Below are positions 6,394 to 13,820 of a DNA stretch of 35,489 nt, piece after piece. Under the pieces are notes generated by a model, which worked only from the letters and a program-made list of their open reading frames with translations, was not told the DNA's origin and did no database searches. The DNA lies in contig PXBG01000141.1 in the NCBI GenBank assembly GCA_003566995.1, forward strand, positions 1-35,489. The letters are read 5' to 3'. The translations under genes were made by a program, and so were the position numbers. This DNA comes from Syntrophobacteraceae bacterium (lineage in GTDB: Bacteria > Desulfobacterota > Syntrophobacteria > Syntrophobacterales > Syntrophobacteraceae). Numbering within the stretch: position 1 is the stretch's first letter; every line of letters starts with the position of its first letter.

Positions 6394-8478
6394 ATGGTCA
6401 GGCCAGTGGGATGGATGTGCGTGGCTCTTGCGCTGTTTTCGGGCTTTTTTTTCTCTTCATGGGTTTGGGCGTTCCAAGACCGTGAGGGATTGCCGGGCAA
6501 TGAGGCTGTGGTCATGGATCGGGTGGTCGTGACGGCTCGGGGAGTTCCTACCCTTTTGTCCGAGACTCCCGGAGGCATCGGAGTTTTGGATTCGGATGAG
6601 ATTTTCCGTGAGCAGCCCGCCAGCGTGACGGATGTGCTGGAAAGGATTCCCGGTGTGAGCAAATCTTCCGATTCGCCCTGGGGCTCCGAGGTGAATATTC
6701 GTGGTCTTGGAAGGGGGCGGGTGGTTTTCCTCATCGATGGGGTGCGGGTCAACACGGCCACGGACATCAATGCCCAGTTTGGACTCATAGATCCCAACGA
6801 CATCGAGCGTGTGGAGGTCCTGAAAGGTCCTGTGAGCGCTCTTTACGGGTCGGGCTCCATAGGGGGAGTGGTGAACATCATCACCAAAAGGGGTGCATTT
6901 GCCCCTGAAGGAACATTTCACGGAACATTAACCGGCAAATACAAAAGCAATCCAGGGGGTTACCAGGGTTTTGGCAACTTTTCCTACAATGCTCCCGGCC
7001 TCTGGGCGTACATTTCGGGAAATTACCGCGATTTTGACAGCTACAAAGACGGTGATGGGAACACCGTACCCAACAGTCAGTTCGAGGACTTTGGAGGAAC
7101 CTTCAAGATGGGTTTCAAGTGGAACGAACTCAACCAGACCGTTTTGCAGTATCAGCACCATGAAGGCCGCGAAATCGGTATACCGGGTACGGGAAAAGCT
7201 TCCCTTCCCGTGTTGGCGGACGTCACCTACCCGGAAACATTCCGCATCATGGCGAGTATCCTTCACAAGTTCTTTCCCCAGAACGAAGCGTGGAGTGAGT
7301 CGACGATCAATTTATATTATCAGGAAGTTGATCGAAACGTGAGAATCGACAAGCTGCCCCCTCCCCTGGGCATAGGGAGCATCAACCCTTCCGCCAACCA
7401 TCAGACATGGGGGTTGCGCTGGTTCAACGCACTGGAAGTTGGCGACCACTCATTGAGTGCCGGTGTGGATGTGTGGGTGTGGGATATCGAGTCCCAGCGC
7501 AGGAGAAGCTTTTTGAACGGCAACGTGGCCATTGACCAGCCCATTGCCGATGCGAGCCTGCTGTCAGGAGGCGTTTTCGTGGAGGACAACTGGCTGCTTG
7601 GTGACACTCTCACTCTCAATTGGGGTGGGCGTGTGGACCTGCTGCGAGCCAGAAGCGACGAGCTTTACGCCTGGATCAAGCCGCCGACTCCAAACACCCC
7701 CAATCCCCTCAGACGCCAGAAGGACAAGTACAACGACACAAGCTGGACAGCCCACCTGGGGCTTTCCTGGAAATTCGTGGAACATTGGACCATGACCCTG
7801 CTTGGTGCTTCCAGCTACCGTGCCCCTGACTTGCTGGAGCGTTTCAAGTACCTGAACCTGGGAAGCTACGAAGTTTTCGGCACACCGGATCTTGACCCGG
7901 AGAGATCATTGTTTCTTGAGTACGGTCTGCACTACAACACGTCCAATGTGACGGCCAACTTCAGTGCATATATGAATCACCTCAACGATCTGATCGCGGA
8001 AAAGCCCGTCACGCCCAACCGTCGTGAAATGCAAAACATTGACAGAGCTGAAATATATGGGGTTGAAGCCTCCATGGAATGGCGCTTTCTTCCTCATTGG
8101 GCCACGTATGGCAATATTTCCTGCACCTATGGGAGGAACAAAAGTGAAAAAACCGATCTGGAATCCATTCCGCCTCTCAATGGGCTGGTGGGAGTGAGTT
8201 ACCTTCCAGATCTCGGGTTGAACGGGAGTGTCGAACTCCAGTGGGCTGCACGCCAAAACAGGGTGGCTCCCGGGGAAAATGAAACACCCGGTTGGGCGAC
8301 GGTCAACGCCAAGGCCGGTTACAGGTTTCAATGGGCGGAAACGTTCCAGGAAGTGCAGTTGGCAGCCAACAATCTGCTGGATGCCACCTACAGGAACCAC
8401 CTTGCCACGGGAAGAAAACCCGCAGAACTGAACAGCCCGGGCCTCAATGTGGCCGTGACCTGGAGAATGGAATTCTGA
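6394..8478 (+). CDS. TonB-dependent outer-membrane receptor 1
   Basis: A 694-residue receptor. The signal peptide spans about residues 1-26 (ends WVWAFQ). The TonB box is RVVVTA (43-48), followed by a plug domain with GVLDSDEI, the RIPGVS motif, VNIRGLG and the typical GPVSALYGSGSIGGVVNIITK end. The beta-barrel follows, with alternating aromatic strands and a C-terminal phenylalanine (WRMEF). The best ribosome site in this part of the operon (GGAGG) precedes ATG 6394. It would import a ligand too large or scarce for porins, such as a metal chelate or corrinoid. The neighbouring importer and NicO genes point to nickel or cobalt, but the barrel gives no direct evidence of ligand. Overlaps the next gene (TGATG). 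Confidence 0.92.
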   Translation: MVRPVGWMCVALALFSGFFFSSWVWAFQDREGLPGNEAVVMDRVVVTARGVPTLLSETPGGIGVLDSDEIFREQPASVTDVLERIPGVSKSSDSPWGSEVNIRGLGRGRVVFLIDGVRVNTATDINAQFGLIDPNDIERVEVLKGPVSALYGSGSIGGVVNIITKRGAFAPEGTFHGTLTGKYKSNPGGYQGFGNFSYNAPGLWAYISGNYRDFDSYKDGDGNTVPNSQFEDFGGTFKMGFKWNELNQTVLQYQHHEGREIGIPGTGKASLPVLADVTYPETFRIMASILHKFFPQNEAWSESTINLYYQEVDRNVRIDKLPPPLGIGSINPSANHQTWGLRWFNALEVGDHSLSAGVDVWVWDIESQRRRSFLNGNVAIDQPIADASLLSGGVFVEDNWLLGDTLTLNWGGRVDLLRARSDELYAWIKPPTPNTPNPLRRQKDKYNDTSWTAHLGLSWKFVEHWTMTLLGASSYRAPDLLERFKYLNLGSYEVFGTPDLDPERSLFLEYGLHYNTSNVTANFSAYMNHLNDLIAEKPVTPNRREMQNIDRAEIYGVEASMEWRFLPHWATYGNISCTYGRNKSEKTDLESIPPLNGLVGVSYLPDLGLNGSVELQWAARQNRVAPGENETPGWATVNAKAGYRFQWAETFQEVQLAANNLLDATYRNHLATGRKPAELNSPGLNVAVTWRMEF

Positions 8479-9494
8479 TGACGCTTTTTGCCAGAAGATG
8501 GTTTCTCTTCATGGCGGTGGCCCTCTCACTGGGGGCCCCGGGATGTTTCTTTCTTTTGAGTGGGGACGCGGACAACTCCTTCCAGTTCGGGGATGACCCC
8601 GGCCTGCCCACGTTGACCTTTTATACCACCGGGTCCGCAACGACTCCCCAATTGCCCTTTTGGTCGGCCATCAAGAAGGGCGAAATTCAGAAATTCTGCA
8701 ACATTCGTGTGGAATTCTGGAAAAACCTGGACGATCTGAGAGCTCTCCTCCTGACGGGCAAGGGGGATTTGTGGCTGGGTCACACGGAAGGGTTTGCCCA
8801 GGCGTGCGCTGCGGGTGCACCGGTCCAGTTGCTCTTCATCAGCGGTTGGCGAAAGTTTTTCGTGGTTTCCACCGATCCGGGCATGGAGTCCATGGAGTCT
8901 TTTCGCGGGCGGGAGTTGCCCTATGCCCCTCACGGATCTCCTGCTGTGCCGGTGCTCAGGGCGGTGGAAAGTGGGGGGAGGCAAGCCATCCACTTCAAAC
9001 CCTATGAACCACAGCAACTGGCTTTGATGCTTGTTTCGGGGCGTATTGACTCGGCACTTGTGCCCGAGCCTCTCGTCACCAGTCTCCTGGAAAGGGTGGA
9101 AGGGCTCAGGATTGTGGAGAGCGTGGAAGATGTGTATGGAAGAAGCACAGGCCAAGCGCCCCGCATGCCCATTGCGGGAATGGCTGTGAACTCCCGTACT
9201 GCCAAGAAACATCCCCAGGTCGTGGAGGGCATGGTCAGGGCTGTCCTTCAGGAAGCTTCGAAACTGCAGGGCAATCCCCAGGCCGGCGTGGATGCTTTGC
9301 CCGATGCTTTCGAAGTGTTCATGACCAAAGAAAAGATACTGGAATCCCTTGAGCGGGACATGATTCTGGTTGTACCCGCCCTGGAGGCTCGAGAAGAAAT
9401 TCTTACCTACCTCTCCTTCCTCATGGGGGAAAGGGTGCCGGAGATGACTTGCATCCTTGAAGCAAGATCGCTTCACGGGGCTGCAACGCCATGA
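8478..9494 (+). CDS. ABC transporter substrate-binding protein, NitT/TauT type
   Basis: A 338-residue exported binding protein. The N-terminus MTLFARRWFLF with a hydrophobic core to about residue 20 is a signal peptide; GAPGC (19-23) is a poor lipobox, so lipoprotein status is unclear. The mature part has the NitT/TauT/SsuA-like layout: a first strand LTFYTTG, GDLWLGHTEGFAQACAAG near the ligand site, and a second lobe with SGRIDSALVPEPLVTSLL. Members bind small anions, pyrimidines, sulfonates or, in some clusters, metals; the ligand here is not deducible. ATG 8478 is chosen because it overlaps the receptor stop and starts the signal peptide. Overlaps the permease gene by four bases. Confidence 0.85.
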   Translation: MTLFARRWFLFMAVALSLGAPGCFFLLSGDADNSFQFGDDPGLPTLTFYTTGSATTPQLPFWSAIKKGEIQKFCNIRVEFWKNLDDLRALLLTGKGDLWLGHTEGFAQACAAGAPVQLLFISGWRKFFVVSTDPGMESMESFRGRELPYAPHGSPAVPVLRAVESGGRQAIHFKPYEPQQLALMLVSGRIDSALVPEPLVTSLLERVEGLRIVESVEDVYGRSTGQAPRMPIAGMAVNSRTAKKHPQVVEGMVRAVLQEASKLQGNPQAGVDALPDAFEVFMTKEKILESLERDMILVVPALEAREEILTYLSFLMGERVPEMTCILEARSLHGAATP

Positions 9495-10228
9495 TTCCCT
9501 TCCTGTTTTCAATGGCAACAGTCTGTGTTCTGTGGACGGGGTTGAGTTTTTTTTTCGGAACCGGTCTGGTCCCTTCACCGTGGGAGACCGCAGCATGCCT
9601 GGCACGCATGGCCACAACAACCGCCATGTGGGAAAACACGGCCATAACGGTGACCCGTGGCATGGTGGCGATTCTTGTGACGCTGCTTCTGGCTCTGGTT
9701 TTAGGAATCATCGCCGGTCTCTCCCGGCAAATCATGTCTTTCATGTCCCCCCTGATCGCGGTGCTCCAGGCAACACCTCCCATCCTGTGGATCACCCTGC
9801 TCATGGTGTGGGCCGGAGCGGGCAACGCAGTGCCGATTCTCGTGGTGACAGCGTCCGTTTTTCCTCCCCTTTTCCTCAACGTGGCCCAAAGCGTGGCGGC
9901 TCTTGACCGCCGTCTTCTGATGACCGCCAAAATCTATCAGGTCAAAAAGCACCGCATATTGAAAGACATCATTCTGCCGGGCATTTACCCTTATGTTCTC
10001 GCCGGGCTGACCTACGCCCTGGCCAGCGGCTGGAAGGTCACCGCAGTGGCAGAATTTCTCGGCAGTTCCAGAGGCATAGGGGCTCAGATTTACTGGTCTT
10101 ACCGCATGCTGGAAATGCCCGAGCTGTTTTCGTGGGCACTGGTTCTCATCGGCCTTGGCATGGGCCTGGAGTTCAGCCTGATCCGCTCCCTGCGCCGCAA
10201 GGCCCAAGGAGGAACTGTCCATGCTTGA
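9491..10228 (+). CDS. ABC transporter permease, NitT/TauT (SsuC/TauC) type
   Basis: A 245-residue inner-membrane permease with about six membrane segments. The binding-protein-dependent transport motif for ATPase contact lies around residues 148-175 (the stretch RILKDIILPGIYPYVLAG). SGWKVTAVAEFLGSSRGIG is typical of the SsuC/TauC branch. It is coupled to the binding protein (ATGA) and followed by its ATPase with an eight-base overlap, giving a complete binding protein / permease / ATPase cassette. The cassette directly follows a TonB receptor, so it probably carries the same ligand across the inner membrane. Confidence 0.9.
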   Translation: MIPFLFSMATVCVLWTGLSFFFGTGLVPSPWETAACLARMATTTAMWENTAITVTRGMVAILVTLLLALVLGIIAGLSRQIMSFMSPLIAVLQATPPILWITLLMVWAGAGNAVPILVVTASVFPPLFLNVAQSVAALDRRLLMTAKIYQVKKHRILKDIILPGIYPYVLAGLTYALASGWKVTAVAEFLGSSRGIGAQIYWSYRMLEMPELFSWALVLIGLGMGLEFSLIRSLRRKAQGGTVHA

Positions 10229-10841
10229 GTTGCGGGGAATCTTCAAAGCCATTGGAGGGCAGCGGATTATCCAGGATGTGAACCTGTTCTTGAGGCGAGG
10301 TGATATGATCTGCCTGGCCGGTCCTTCGGGCGTGGGAAAAACCACCCTTCTGGAAATCGCGGCGGGAATGATCGAGGCGGACGGGGGAACGGTCAGGCGG
10401 CACTCGACCAGGATGGGTTGTGCCTTCCAGGACGCTCCCCTGCTACCCTGGTTGAGTGCATGCGACAACATGGATTTTTTCCTTTCAGCCCACATGCCGC
10501 CGGAACAGCGCCGGCAAGTCTCGAGGTGCTGGCTCGGGAAAATGGGACTGGAAGGTGCTGCCTGGAAAAAACCCTCGGAAATGAGCGGGGGCATGAAGCG
10601 CCGGCTTTCCATCGCCTGCAGCCTGGCCCTAAAACCGGACATTTTGATGTTGGATGAACCTCTTGCTTTTTTGGACAAAGATTGTCAAAAAGCGGTGACA
10701 GGGGAGTTGGCCCGGTTGCATGCCCGCAGGTCTGCAGCGATTCTGCTCATCAGCCACGAGCTTGAGCTTTTGGTGGAGATTGGAGCCTCCATCGTTGAAA
10801 TTGATTCCTCACCCCTTAGCCTCTTTTATGGACAGGCATGA
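10221..10841 (+). CDS. ABC transporter ATP-binding protein, NitT/TauT type
   Basis: A 206-residue ATPase. Walker A is GPSGVGKT (34-41). The Q-loop FQDAPLLPW (69-77) is characteristic of the nitrate/taurine class. The signature is MSGGMKRRLS (121-130), Walker B ILMLDEP (141-147) and the switch histidine H179 in ISHE. It is shorter than the usual 240-260 residues because it ends soon after the H-loop. A strong AAGGAGG lies just ahead of ATG 10221, inside the permease gene. It energises the preceding permease. Confidence 0.9.
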   Translation: MLELRGIFKAIGGQRIIQDVNLFLRRGDMICLAGPSGVGKTTLLEIAAGMIEADGGTVRRHSTRMGCAFQDAPLLPWLSACDNMDFFLSAHMPPEQRRQVSRCWLGKMGLEGAAWKKPSEMSGGMKRRLSIACSLALKPDILMLDEPLAFLDKDCQKAVTGELARLHARRSAAILLISHELELLVEIGASIVEIDSSPLSLFYGQA

Positions 10842-10962
10842 TGGTGGCCTGCTGCCTCGGGAAAAAACGACCCTGGAGAAGAGGTGCACGGAAGGTGTGG
10901 CCTCATGGCTCTGAATTCTGTGCCATGCCTGAGAAGCCTTTTGACGGAAAGGCGCAGCAGAC

Positions 10963-11571
10963 ATGATGTGGACTGTTAGAAATTTGTGCTCGCTGTTTGT
11001 CGCGGCATGGATCGGCTTGGCAGCCCAGGCCGTGCAGTCGCACCCCCATGTGTGGGTGGATTACTCCATCGGGGCGCATTTTGATCAAAATGGACTGGTG
11101 GGTTTCCGGCAACGGTGGATTCTCGATGAAATGTTCAGCAGTTCCATTGTTTCCATGTTTGACGCAGACGAAAACGGCGTTTTTTCGGACGATGAAATGG
11201 AGGAGGTCAGAAAGGGCGTTTTTGATTATCTCCGGGAGTACGAGTATTTTACGCGGATCAAGATTGACGGCCAGGATTTTGAAGTGCGGCAGGTCACTCA
11301 GTTTCGTGCATACATTGAGGGGCACCATGTGGTTTATGAGTTTTTCGTGCCCTGTGTGGTGGCGGCCGCAAGTTCTCCCAGGACCGTGCAGGTGCTGGTG
11401 GAGGACCTGGAGTATTTTGTGGAAATGACCTTCAAGCCCAACGGTCTGACCATTGAGGGAAAGGAACACGTCTCCGTTTCCTCCACATTTGGAAGCAGCG
11501 ACGCTTTTTCGTTCTTTGGAGGGGCATGGCGGCCCAAACATCTCACTTTACGCTTTGAGAAGTCGACATGA
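10963..11571 (+). CDS. DUF1007-family periplasmic protein, nickel/cobalt transport accessory
   Basis: A 202-residue exported protein. The signal peptide ends near residue 26 (AQAVQS), exposing HPHVWVD (27-33), the hallmark N-terminus of DUF1007 proteins; the new N-terminal histidines look suited to binding nickel or cobalt. An EF-hand-like loop, DADENGVFSDDE (67-78), follows. DUF1007 proteins are commonly encoded beside NicO-family transporters, as here (four-base overlap with the next gene). About 120 bases without a clear promoter or terminator separate it from the ATPase gene, so it is probably still in operon B. Start ATG 10963 is immediately followed by a second ATG. Confidence 0.85.
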   Translation: MMWTVRNLCSLFVAAWIGLAAQAVQSHPHVWVDYSIGAHFDQNGLVGFRQRWILDEMFSSSIVSMFDADENGVFSDDEMEEVRKGVFDYLREYEYFTRIKIDGQDFEVRQVTQFRAYIEGHHVVYEFFVPCVVAAASSPRTVQVLVEDLEYFVEMTFKPNGLTIEGKEHVSVSSTFGSSDAFSFFGGAWRPKHLTLRFEKST

Positions 11572-12512
11572 AGATCATCCTGCCCCTTCTGCTTTCACCG
11601 CTGTTTTGCCTGCTTTTTATCAGCCCGGTTCCGGGCCAGAATCCCTTTCTGACTCCTCCTTCTCAGGATCAAAAACACTCCCCACGGGACCGGGAAGACA
11701 TTCGACAGGATCCTCGCCAGTCATCCGCTTCTTTGAAGGGGCGGTCCGGCTTTTTTTCAAAATTCCTGTCCCTGCAGCGGGAATTGCGCCAGAAAATGAC
11801 CGGTTACGCCCGGCAAATCCAGGAAAATCCCTTTGGGCTGGCGACATGGCAGCTGATGGTTTTTTCTCTTTTCTATGGCATCATTCATGCCGCCGGTCCG
11901 GGTCATGGCAAGTCCATCGTGTGCTCCTATTTTCTTTCCAGGCGGGGAACCATGAAGCAGGCTCTCATGTTTGGCAACATGGTCACCGCCACCCATATTT
12001 TATCTGCCACCGTCATTGTCCTGGGTCTCTACTGGATCCTGGGCGGGGCGAATATTGTCGCTTTCCATGCAGCTGAGAAAAGGCTGGAGAGCGCCAGCTA
12101 CCTCATGATCATGCTCATCGGTGTGTTTTTGCTGGCCAGGACACTGCTGGACTGGCGGAAGGCGGATCATCATGAGACGGAACGGTGCGCTCCGGCTTCC
12201 TCCAGGGACATGCTCTCCCTGTCCCTGGCAACGGGGCTGATGCCCTGCCCGGGAGCGGCCCTCATCCTGCTCTTCACCCTGAGTCTCGATGTTTTCTGGG
12301 CGGGTTTGGCCGCCATGCTCCCTCTGGCTATCGGCATGGGGTTGACCGCTTCCGCACTGGGCATGGCCACCGTGGGTTCCACCCAATATGCCCTGCAGTT
12401 GAGCCGGCGCTCCAAGCGGGCGTTCGTTGTCCTTCACAGGTGTTTTGCCTTTCTGGGCGCTTTGCTGGTGATCCTTTTGGGAGCAAGCCTCTATTTTGGC
12501 GCCCGTTTCTAA
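11568..12512 (+). CDS. NicO-family nickel/cobalt transporter
   Basis: A 314-residue membrane protein of the NicO (RcnA-like) family. A signal-like first hydrophobic segment is followed by a polar linker (residues 25-85). The signature HAAGPGHGK (107-115) holds the two conserved histidines of the metal path. Further membrane segments surround a short loop with DHHE, and TGLMPCPGAAL is the second conserved block. Family members move nickel or cobalt across the inner membrane, some as importers and some as exporters; pairing with DUF1007 and TonB receptors favours uptake here. It is the last gene of operon B. This gene gives the strongest indication of the metal handled by the island. Confidence 0.88.
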   Translation: MKIILPLLLSPLFCLLFISPVPGQNPFLTPPSQDQKHSPRDREDIRQDPRQSSASLKGRSGFFSKFLSLQRELRQKMTGYARQIQENPFGLATWQLMVFSLFYGIIHAAGPGHGKSIVCSYFLSRRGTMKQALMFGNMVTATHILSATVIVLGLYWILGGANIVAFHAAEKRLESASYLMIMLIGVFLLARTLLDWRKADHHETERCAPASSRDMLSLSLATGLMPCPGAALILLFTLSLDVFWAGLAAMLPLAIGMGLTASALGMATVGSTQYALQLSRRSKRAFVVLHRCFAFLGALLVILLGASLYFGARF

Positions 12513-12753
12513 CCCGTGAGGAATGTGGATCAAAGCTTTTTCCCTCCTGAAAGTCCTTTCCGCGGCAAACCTTGATCCGTCATGAATGGAGGAGCAGCCA
12601 GGCCTTGAATTGTCTGCCCATTCCTTTTTGCCTTTAGGCTGTTCCCTGGGGACTCTGTGATCCGTATGGAAATCATGGCGTGTCCTTCTCCCTGTGAAAA
12701 GGGAAATCGGGTCCATGAAAGAGGCGTGCAGTTGTTGATAAATGGAAAAATGA

Positions 12754-12790
12754 TTGACACGTAAGGCTTAGTTGAATTAGGCTAACTAAC
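12754..12790 (+). promoter_or_regulatory. promoter and candidate operator of operon C
   Basis: The -35 box is TTGACA (12754-12759). A -10 is not obvious; TTAGGC at 12777-12782 has a 17-base spacer. GCTAACTAA (12781-12789) matches the block in the operon B promoter. Here it is half of a perfect inverted repeat, TTAGTT (12768-12773) and AACTAA (12784-12789), with a 10-base spacer. That is the layout of a site for a dimeric repressor lying across the -10. In copy 1 the matching left half is ATAATT, so symmetry is weaker there. Confidence 0.5.
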
Positions 12791-12802
12791 TGAGTTGGAG
12801 CT

Positions 12803-12930
12803 CCTTACGGTCTTCGGTTAAAAAAACGCGAAGAAAGTGAAGGCGCGACTGGAATGGGAGACGCTTCCCATCAAGGGGAATTGGTCCGCGCGTGCGGGGT
12901 GGATTTCCTTCCGGTTGCGCCTTTTTTTTT
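12803..12930 (+). promoter_or_regulatory. conserved structured leader RNA, copy 2 (riboswitch-like)
   Basis: The first 17 bases (12803-12819) are identical to copy 1, as are the AACGCGAAG and AAAGTGAAGGCG segments; only the hairpin loop differs (AAAAA). CCTTAC (12803-12808) pairs with GTGAAGG (12837-12843), and CTTCG (12812-12816) with CGAAG (12829-12833), with the same bulged G. The long helix 12840-12854 with 12909-12923 is paired along all 15 positions (two G-U). It carries the pair C12846-G12917 where copy 1 has T3727-A3813, a compensatory change. Inside are hairpins TGGGA/TCCCA (12855-12870) and CCGC/GCGG. A run of nine T ends it. Conservation of structure despite sequence drift in the variable part supports a real regulatory RNA. 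Confidence 0.72.
12840..12930 (+). terminator. intrinsic terminator forming part of leader RNA copy 2
   Basis: A 15-bp helix (12840-12854 with 12909-12923) is followed by an uninterrupted T-tract (12922-12930). It precedes operon C by 87 bases, so it must be bypassed for expression. The first four bases of its 5' strand also pair in the upstream conserved hairpin. Confidence 0.7.
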
Positions 12931-13017
12931 GCCGGCTTTTGAGGCGATCAAAGGCCGGTGCGTCCTGTAGAGGTTTCCACGAGCTCCGCAAACAACATTT
13001 TGAACGCCTGAGGAGAG

Positions 13018-13746
13018 ATGATGAAGTCTGGTTTGATGGTTCGGTCAACGGGAATGGTGTTACTGGGGTTGTGTTTCATGTTCGGGGCAGGGCCAGCGCC
13101 TGTGTCAGCGGGGCAGGCCGACTGTTCCGAGGCGGCAAGAAATCTCCCGCCTCTTGAAGTCATTCAGGATGACGAGTCTAGGCTCATAACTCTTTGCGAT
13201 GCTTACGAGTTTCATGGAAATGCCTGCCCGGGGGCCACCATGGCCTTCATGGCACTGCGTTACGGTTTGGAACTTCTCTATGACGATCAAGTGCCCGATG
13301 TTGATGATTTGGTCATCCTGACCAGAGCGCCCGGCGGGCCTATGGACCTTTTTGACCTGGTCATGAAGGGCAACGACCCCTCCGGGCGAACCTGGCCGCC
13401 TTCAAACATGGTGGGTAGTGCGGACAACTTTGTATTTCAGTTCATCAGAAAGTCCACCATGCAAACCGTGACCTTCGGCCTCAGGGATGGGCTCTGGCCC
13501 GAAGACTGGTTTGACCTTCGGGAGAAGTACAGGGACGGTACGATCAGCGAGGATGAAGCAGAAAAGCGCCAACATGACCGGCAGATGGTCCTCGCGGATT
13601 TTCCCGGGAAGTCTTTTGAGGAATTGTTTGGTGAGCCGGAAGTCCACACATTTGTTTCCTGGGGACATATGAAGCCCGGTGAGCTGGACAGACTCATGAG
13701 GGAGCAGCGCCGCCAGGAAAGGGAGCAGCAGGAAGTTGAACTTTAG
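13018..13746 (+). CDS. exported FmdE-like protein
   Basis: A 242-residue protein with a signal peptide (about residues 1-31, ending PVSA) and an FmdE-type domain. The diagnostic stretch HGNACPGATMAFMALRYGLELL spans residues 66-87 and holds H66 and C70; further cysteines are C36 and C60. FmdE was first named from formylmethanofuran dehydrogenase operons, but many bacterial homologues are not enzyme subunits, and the His/Cys pair suggests metal binding. No other subunit of that dehydrogenase is encoded here. The C-terminal 40 residues are charged and probably helical. GAGGAG lies just upstream; a second ATG at 13021 may be the true start. It is cotranscribed with the next receptor gene and lies behind leader RNA copy 2. 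A periplasmic metal-binding role is inference. Confidence 0.75.
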   Translation: MMKSGLMVRSTGMVLLGLCFMFGAGPAPVSAGQADCSEAARNLPPLEVIQDDESRLITLCDAYEFHGNACPGATMAFMALRYGLELLYDDQVPDVDDLVILTRAPGGPMDLFDLVMKGNDPSGRTWPPSNMVGSADNFVFQFIRKSTMQTVTFGLRDGLWPEDWFDLREKYRDGTISEDEAEKRQHDRQMVLADFPGKSFEELFGEPEVHTFVSWGHMKPGELDRLMREQRRQEREQQEVEL

Positions 13747-13820
13747 GGCGATGTGCGGTGGAATTTCCGGGGTGCAGCACTTCGGCATTGCTGGATTTTG
13801 GCGTGTTTATAGGAGGAAAA

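Larger units (their letters stand above)
12513..13017. other. leader region between operons B and C
   Basis: This 505-base gap has no gene. From 12513 to 12750 only a weak 7-bp inverted repeat (GGATCAA near 12526 and TTGATCC near 12570) is seen, with no clear terminator for operon B. The promoter lies at 12754-12790 and the structured RNA at 12803-12930. A CCGGC/GCCGG hairpin (about 12932-12958) follows, then GAGGAG just before ATG 13018. Confidence 0.6.

Noticed and set aside
13018-13746. A functional formylmethanofuran dehydrogenase operon
   Set aside because: Only the FmdE-like domain is present, with a signal peptide; no catalytic or Fe-S subunits lie nearby.
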